Origin: Patescibacteria group bacterium
GTDB taxonomy: Bacteria; Patescibacteriota; Patescibacteriia; Buchananbacterales; SURF-54
Assembly: GCA_018818885.1 (NCBI GenBank)
Contig: JAHIRB010000032.1
Location: 1 to 40,332, forward strand
Direction of reading: 5' to 3'
Length of the DNA stretch: 40,332 bases
Shown: one piece after another, positions 34,704 to 40,332 of the stretch
How positions within the stretch are numbered: position 1 is the first letter of the stretch
Layout: every line of letters starts with the position of its first letter
Notes under the pieces: generated by a model
What the model saw: only the letters and a program-made list of their open reading frames with translations
Told to the model about the DNA's origin: nothing
The model's database searches: none
Translations under genes and position numbers: made by a program

Positions 34704-37700
34704 ATGTATTCGTCAAACTCACTTAAGGTGAATAAACTAATAATATTTAGCTTAACGTTGTTGTTAGTATTTTCGTATTTTTTGTTAGTACCAGTGAATG
34801 CTGCAGAAGTTACATCTTGCGGTACTACAATTACCGAAGATACTACCTTGACACAAAACCTAACCAGCGGTGGTGAAGATTGTATCACCATAGGCGGTAA
34901 CAACATAACCTTAGATTGTGCTGGATTTTCTATCTCTGGAGCCGGGAGTGGTAATGGCATCTACATGCATACGAAAACTGGAGTGACCATACAAAACTGT
35001 ACCATCAGCAATTTTACTGATGGTATTTATAGTTTATTTGGTTCATACACAGCAGACTCTAACACATTTCAAAATAATATTGAGGGAGGTATTGACGCTA
35101 GATATGGTGGAGGTGTGACAATAACAAATAATACTTTTAATAATAATACTTCCTACGGAATATATCATAGCAGTCTTGATATAAGCACTATTTCAAATAA
35201 TACAATTACAAACAATACTGACTGGGGATTGTATTTAAGCAGTTCAACAAACATTACTGCAACAGGCAACACTATAACTAATAATGAATATGGATTTTTA
35301 ACAATCAATGGAGTTTTTACCGCATCAAATAATGATATCTCAAATAATACAATAAATATCAGAAGTACCTGGACAGCTGCAAGCCCAACTAACCCAACTA
35401 TCACAAATAACTATTGGGGCACTACTTCGTGTAATGATATAGAGGGAAAATTACAAGGTGTTGATGTCACCTTAACTTATGAACCATTTTTGGATACAGA
35501 AAATGGCAACCCAATGGAGTGCCCAACAGATACGGTCGGAAGTAATACTACCGATCTAACAGAGGAAGAACCACAAGCGCCCGTAAGCGCAGTACCAATT
35601 ACTGGCTGCAGTACTATTATTGAGGATTCTGTTTTAACACAAGACATAAATAGCAGTGAAGGGAATTGTATTATAATAGATGCAAGCAACGTAATCTTAG
35701 ATTGTAACAACCATACAATAACCGGACCTGGATCAAACTACGGTGTTTATATCGCACACCAAACAGGTGTGACCGTACAAAATTGCACAATTAGTAATTT
35801 CACTGATGGTATTTATTCTTTAGCATCATCTTTTACTTCTGACACAAATACATTTCAAAATAATATTGAAGGTGGTATTGATGCACGTTACTCGGGAAAT
35901 TTTACAATAGCAAATAATACTTTTGGAAATAACGGCACATATGGCATTTATCATAGTGGTGTTGATGTCAGCACAATTACTAACAATACTATCACGAACA
36001 ATCCATGGGGAGTTTATCTTAGCAATACAACTAACGTTACAGCTTCTGATAATACGATAACTGGAGGTGACTATGGTTTTTTAACAACTAATTCAACTTA
36101 TACTGCAAATAATAACGATATTTATAATAACACATTTAATATTCGCCATGTTTGGAATGCAGAAAATCCTGTTGACCCAAAAATTTCACTTAATTATTGG
36201 GGCTCAATTGATTGCAATGAAATACAAAGTAAACTTTCTCCAGAAAGTTTGGCTTTTGATCCTTATTTAGGATCTGACGGAACACAATTAACTTGCGAAA
36301 CAGAAGTTGAATGTACTGATTTGGATGACGATGGTTATAGTGTTGAAGGAGGTGCTTGTGGTGTGCTTGATTGTAATGATGATAATTCAAAAATTAATCC
36401 GAGCATTGAAGAAATTTGTAATAATATTGATGACGACTGTGATGGAGAAATTGACGAGGAAGAAGTCTGTGGTTCAATTGTTGAAGTAAAAAAAATGTTA
36501 CTTGATGGTGAATGGCAATATCAAGAAGTTGAAACTTTAGCTTACCCTGCACCAACTGCAGGTTGGCAAACAATATCTGTTCCAAGTTATTTAGAAGGAT
36601 ACACTGGCGAAAAAGTTTGGTATAAAAAAACTTTCAACGTAACAGAAATTGCACCATTAATGAATCTAAATTTTAGTGGTGTAAAATATGATGCACAAAT
36701 TTATTTAAATGATCAATTCGTTGGTAGCAATTTGGGCGGATATGAACCTTTTAAATTTGAAATTTCTGATTATCTTGTCCTAGGAAAAAATACATTGTAT
36801 GTAGGAGTAACAGATTGGACTGCCACTTTTAACGAACAAGTTGACATGAGTCAGGCTAAAAATAAATTTGATGCAGTTAATTATCCGATTGATGTTGTTA
36901 CTAGTGCGGTTGGAAATTATTATTACTACTATGGTATTTGGGATAGCGTATATTTAGAATCATATCCAGAAGCATACATCGACAATGTATTTATCCAAAC
37001 ATCTTACAGAAAAAATAAAATTACTGTTTCTTTAGACCTAACAAATGATTCTAGAAATACAAAATTCATATCAGTACATAACAATATTTTAGACGTTAAC
37101 GGTAACGTCGTAAAAACATTAAGAGAACAAGTATTTGAACTAAAAAGTAGTACAACAAAAAAAATAATATTAACTGAGCGATGGGACGATCCAATATACT
37201 GGTCACCGGACAATCCTTATCTATACACACTTCAAACTCAAATTGTCGGAACTATTACCGGCGACACACTTAACGAAATCAATACTAAATTTGGTTTTAG
37301 AGAGTTTTGGGCTAAAGGAATAAATTTTTACCTTAATGGCATTAAAACAAAAGTTTTTGGATCCTCTACCCCACCACCAACTAAAGATTTATCTAGGGAA
37401 CAAATTACTGAAATACTTACCAACATAAAAAACGGAAACAACAATACTTTTAGATTACACAACCAGCCTTGGCCACAAGAATGGTACGAGGTAGCAGATG
37501 AAATAGGATTATTAACCGTAATGGAAAGCGCATACTTCTGCAATTCATCAAAAAACTATGATTACGAAGATCCTATTTTTTGGGAAAACTATAGAACACA
37601 CCTTCAAAAAAATATTGATAAACTAAAAAACCATCCATCTATTGTATTCTGGAGCATGGAAAACGAACTACTCCACTGCATAGGTCCAAGCCACTCATAT

Positions 37701-40196
37701 ATAGAACAAGACTTAGCTGATCTTGTACCATTTGTCAAAGATATAGATCCTACCCGTCTGGTTTACTTTGAAGCTGATTTAGATCCAATGGGTGCAGCTG
37801 ATGTAATTGGTTTGCACTATCCTAATGAATTTCCTGCAAATTACGATTTTCCAAATACTGCAAGTTGGATTGATGGACCAGTAAACAGACCCTACATGTA
37901 TATTGACGGCTGGGAGTGGCAAAAAGATAAACCTTTATATATTGGCGAGTTTGGATGGGTCTATGATCTACGTAATGATCCATATGCAATTTTGTTTGGT
38001 GATGCTGCTTATAACGACCCTCAATATTACCGTGGCAATACTTTTCAATCAAGTTATTATAGAAATTTAGCGCGTGCAGAAATATTTGAAATGCAAATCC
38101 AAGCCTACAGAGAAAGAAATGTATCTGCAATTGCACCTTGGAGTATTTTTGACGATGCAAGTATACCGCTTCGTGATGAGTTAGATTTAAACTTACCAGA
38201 TAACTTGTTATACGATACAGTAAAACGCACTTTTGAACCAATTAGATTTTTTATTAAGAATTACGATAAAACTTTCTTTAGCAAACAAAAGGTTAGAAGA
38301 GATATAGTTGTACACAACGATGTTGCGCAAGACTCTAATTTAACTTTTGTATGGCGTTTCAATGGATCGCAAGACCAACGTACAGATAATTTGAATCCAG
38401 GGCAAAAGAAAAATTTTAGTTTTACCATACAAATGCCGGAGGTTTCACAAAAAACCCTAATTGATCTAGAAATGAAATTATATAAAGATTCAGAAATGAT
38501 ATTTTCCGAAACAAAAACTTATAGTGTCTTTCCAAAAGAGAAAGTAAATATTTCTGAATATAAAATCGGTTTGTATGATCCGCTTCTTGCTAATTATACA
38601 ATGTTAAAAAACAGTAATATTAAATATGAATTTGTTGATAGCTTAGAAGATGTTGCATCTGATTTAGATATTCTAATTATCGGCGCATATTCTCTAAACC
38701 AAGAAACATCAATTGACATCAACGCTCTTAATCTATTAGTTGAAAACGGTCTAAATGTTTTAGTTTTAGAACAACAATATCTACCCCAAGGTTTTGGTCT
38801 AGAACTCGATGATGCACCTGCAACCATGTCATTTAAGCGAGCAACGGATAGTACCATATTTAATGGACTTTCCGACGAAGATCTAAAATTTTGGCGAGGT
38901 GATAACTATATCATTAATAAAAATATCATAAACCCAATGTTTGGCAATCTAAAGGTTATCGTTGATAGCGGAAACATTAACGGTTTAGTTTATTCACCAA
39001 TACTCGAAATTCCAAAAAATCAAGGAAAGTATATTTTTAGCCAACTTGTAGTTGGGCAAAAATACTACGTCGAGCCAGTTGCTAGAAAACTATTCCAAAA
39101 TTTAGTTAGTTCTTCTTTGGAGAACAAAAATCCATTTATAGATTTGGGGGTAATGACCGATGATAGTAATTTAATTGGGTACTTAAACCAAAACCAAGTA
39201 AGCTATTCACACATCAGTACTGATGTCGATTTAAGTAATTACGAAGTTATATTAATTAGCGGCTCAAACAACATGTGGAATACCATTGTTGATAATATCA
39301 ATGCATTGAATTTCTATGTTGCCACTGGCGGTAAACTAGTACTACATAATCTAAGCGAAAATAATTACAATAATTTATCCGAATTGATCGCAAGTGACTA
39401 TATTGCAAACGACGTTCAAATGTATCCAGTCTTTATCAACGACGTTAACGATCTAAATTCTGGTTTAAGTAATTATGATTTGCATTGGCTAAAAAATTAT
39501 CAAGTTAAACAAGATACATACAATACAGTGCTTGTTGAAAATTTTGACCTCGCGAATTATCAAACAATCGAGGCAGAAGATTTCTTAACCAGAACTCAGC
39601 ATACAAAAAATCAAAATGGGAGAATTCTAATTTATGTTAATGGTTACATAGAAGAAAATATAAACTTTGAGACAGGAGAAACTCTACCACACACCTTTGG
39701 CATTTCTGCTATGGGAACCCAAGCTGGCAGCATATATCCGATCATGGTTGTAAAGTTAGATGGTTTCGAAGTCAATCGCTTTTATATAGATAGTGATGAT
39801 TGGAGCACGTATACATTTACAACGAATGTTGACCCTGGTGAACATACATTAAGAATCGAATTTATCAATTACGCCAATGTCGATGGCACCAACAGACATC
39901 TTTATTTAGATAAGCTAATGTTTGGAGAAAAAATTAATGAAGATAATGTTGTACTCCTTACACGTCCTGGCGCTTTAGCTCAGATAAATAAAGAAATAGG
40001 CTCAATAATTATTGATAATATTAAATGGGATACAGAAACTGATAATCCTGAAAGAGCAAATAATTATATCTCAAATTTATTGACAAATCTAAATATTAGA
40101 ATGGGGGATGTTCCCAAACCACCTGTCGTTATTACTCAATGCGGAACTACTATTACCGAAAATGCTGTACTCACTTCCGATTTAACAAGTGCCTAG
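34704..40196 (+). CDS. Giant secreted multidomain protein: two NosD-like beta-helix modules, MopE-type motif, glycoside hydrolase family 2 core, CBM-like C-terminus
   Basis: Signal peptide; repeated TITEDTTLTQNLTSGGEDCITIGGNNITLDC; DLDDDGYSVEGGACGVLDCNDDNSKINPSIEEICNNIDDDCDGEIDEEE; HPSIVFWSMENELLH and PLYIGEFGWVYDL. Confidence 0.88.
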   Translation: MYSSNSLKVNKLIIFSLTLLLVFSYFLLVPVNAAEVTSCGTTITEDTTLTQNLTSGGEDCITIGGNNITLDCAGFSISGAGSGNGIYMHTKTGVTIQNCTISNFTDGIYSLFGSYTADSNTFQNNIEGGIDARYGGGVTITNNTFNNNTSYGIYHSSLDISTISNNTITNNTDWGLYLSSSTNITATGNTITNNEYGFLTINGVFTASNNDISNNTINIRSTWTAASPTNPTITNNYWGTTSCNDIEGKLQGVDVTLTYEPFLDTENGNPMECPTDTVGSNTTDLTEEEPQAPVSAVPITGCSTIIEDSVLTQDINSSEGNCIIIDASNVILDCNNHTITGPGSNYGVYIAHQTGVTVQNCTISNFTDGIYSLASSFTSDTNTFQNNIEGGIDARYSGNFTIANNTFGNNGTYGIYHSGVDVSTITNNTITNNPWGVYLSNTTNVTASDNTITGGDYGFLTTNSTYTANNNDIYNNTFNIRHVWNAENPVDPKISLNYWGSIDCNEIQSKLSPESLAFDPYLGSDGTQLTCETEVECTDLDDDGYSVEGGACGVLDCNDDNSKINPSIEEICNNIDDDCDGEIDEEEVCGSIVEVKKMLLDGEWQYQEVETLAYPAPTAGWQTISVPSYLEGYTGEKVWYKKTFNVTEIAPLMNLNFSGVKYDAQIYLNDQFVGSNLGGYEPFKFEISDYLVLGKNTLYVGVTDWTATFNEQVDMSQAKNKFDAVNYPIDVVTSAVGNYYYYYGIWDSVYLESYPEAYIDNVFIQTSYRKNKITVSLDLTNDSRNTKFISVHNNILDVNGNVVKTLREQVFELKSSTTKKIILTERWDDPIYWSPDNPYLYTLQTQIVGTITGDTLNEINTKFGFREFWAKGINFYLNGIKTKVFGSSTPPPTKDLSREQITEILTNIKNGNNNTFRLHNQPWPQEWYEVADEIGLLTVMESAYFCNSSKNYDYEDPIFWENYRTHLQKNIDKLKNHPSIVFWSMENELLHCIGPSHSYIEQDLADLVPFVKDIDPTRLVYFEADLDPMGAADVIGLHYPNEFPANYDFPNTASWIDGPVNRPYMYIDGWEWQKDKPLYIGEFGWVYDLRNDPYAILFGDAAYNDPQYYRGNTFQSSYYRNLARAEIFEMQIQAYRERNVSAIAPWSIFDDASIPLRDELDLNLPDNLLYDTVKRTFEPIRFFIKNYDKTFFSKQKVRRDIVVHNDVAQDSNLTFVWRFNGSQDQRTDNLNPGQKKNFSFTIQMPEVSQKTLIDLEMKLYKDSEMIFSETKTYSVFPKEKVNISEYKIGLYDPLLANYTMLKNSNIKYEFVDSLEDVASDLDILIIGAYSLNQETSIDINALNLLVENGLNVLVLEQQYLPQGFGLELDDAPATMSFKRATDSTIFNGLSDEDLKFWRGDNYIINKNIINPMFGNLKVIVDSGNINGLVYSPILEIPKNQGKYIFSQLVVGQKYYVEPVARKLFQNLVSSSLENKNPFIDLGVMTDDSNLIGYLNQNQVSYSHISTDVDLSNYEVILISGSNNMWNTIVDNINALNFYVATGGKLVLHNLSENNYNNLSELIASDYIANDVQMYPVFINDVNDLNSGLSNYDLHWLKNYQVKQDTYNTVLVENFDLANYQTIEAEDFLTRTQHTKNQNGRILIYVNGYIEENINFETGETLPHTFGISAMGTQAGSIYPIMVVKLDGFEVNRFYIDSDDWSTYTFTTNVDPGEHTLRIEFINYANVDGTNRHLYLDKLMFGEKINEDNVVLLTRPGALAQINKEIGSIIIDNIKWDTETDNPERANNYISNLLTNLNIRMGDVPKPPVVITQCGTTITENAVLTSDLTSA

Positions 40197-40332
40197 ATTC
40201 GCATTTGAAACCGAACACTTGTAAAATAAAATTAGGATTTTAATTAAATAAAATAGTATAATGAAAAAAAAGAAAGAAGTTTGCTCATTTAAATAAAAAT
40301 GATAGAAATGAAATTAGCATTCTTTTAAGTAA

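Noticed and set aside
36190-36585. Minus-strand ORFs inside the GH2 giant gene (also 37822-38241)
   Set aside because: H/L/Q-rich shadow ORFs of a long coding frame.

Overview
The window looks like an AT-rich Patescibacteria/CPR-type chromosome segment; this assignment is inference from gene content, and no 16S is present. Housekeeping-type genes include a long-chain acyl-CoA synthetase, TrmB regulator, two tRNAs, TrxA/TrxB, RNase HII, YraN, NusA, a membrane pyrophosphatase, response regulator, trigger factor, a VUT/queuosine transporter, MBL hydrolase, YfcE-like phosphoesterase, inositol-monophosphatase and DUF167. They are interrupted by islands of orphan genes: ankyrin proteins, zinc-ribbon proteins and small secreted proteins. 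Nearly all of the orphan genes carry strong Shine-Dalgarno sequences, while the housekeeping genes lack them. Mobile DNA includes an intact IS1595-type element with an 8-bp target duplication, a second IS with a broken N-terminal frame at an A8 run, a RAYT gene that carries REP hairpins inside its own CDS, and a 78-bp perfect direct repeat around an ankyrin cassette. The most interesting material is non-coding. (1) An approximately 560-nt highly structured candidate RNA at 32359-32960 has its own promoter, a long-range closing helix and a nearly continuous 26-bp G.U-containing helix. (2) A second promoter-to-terminator structured RNA lies at 463-752. (3) A multi-branched element lies at 5192-5358. 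(4) An H-type pseudoknot leader lies at 4340-4430. A 1830-aa secreted beta-helix/MopE-like/GH2 protein ends the window. No CRISPR array was seen.
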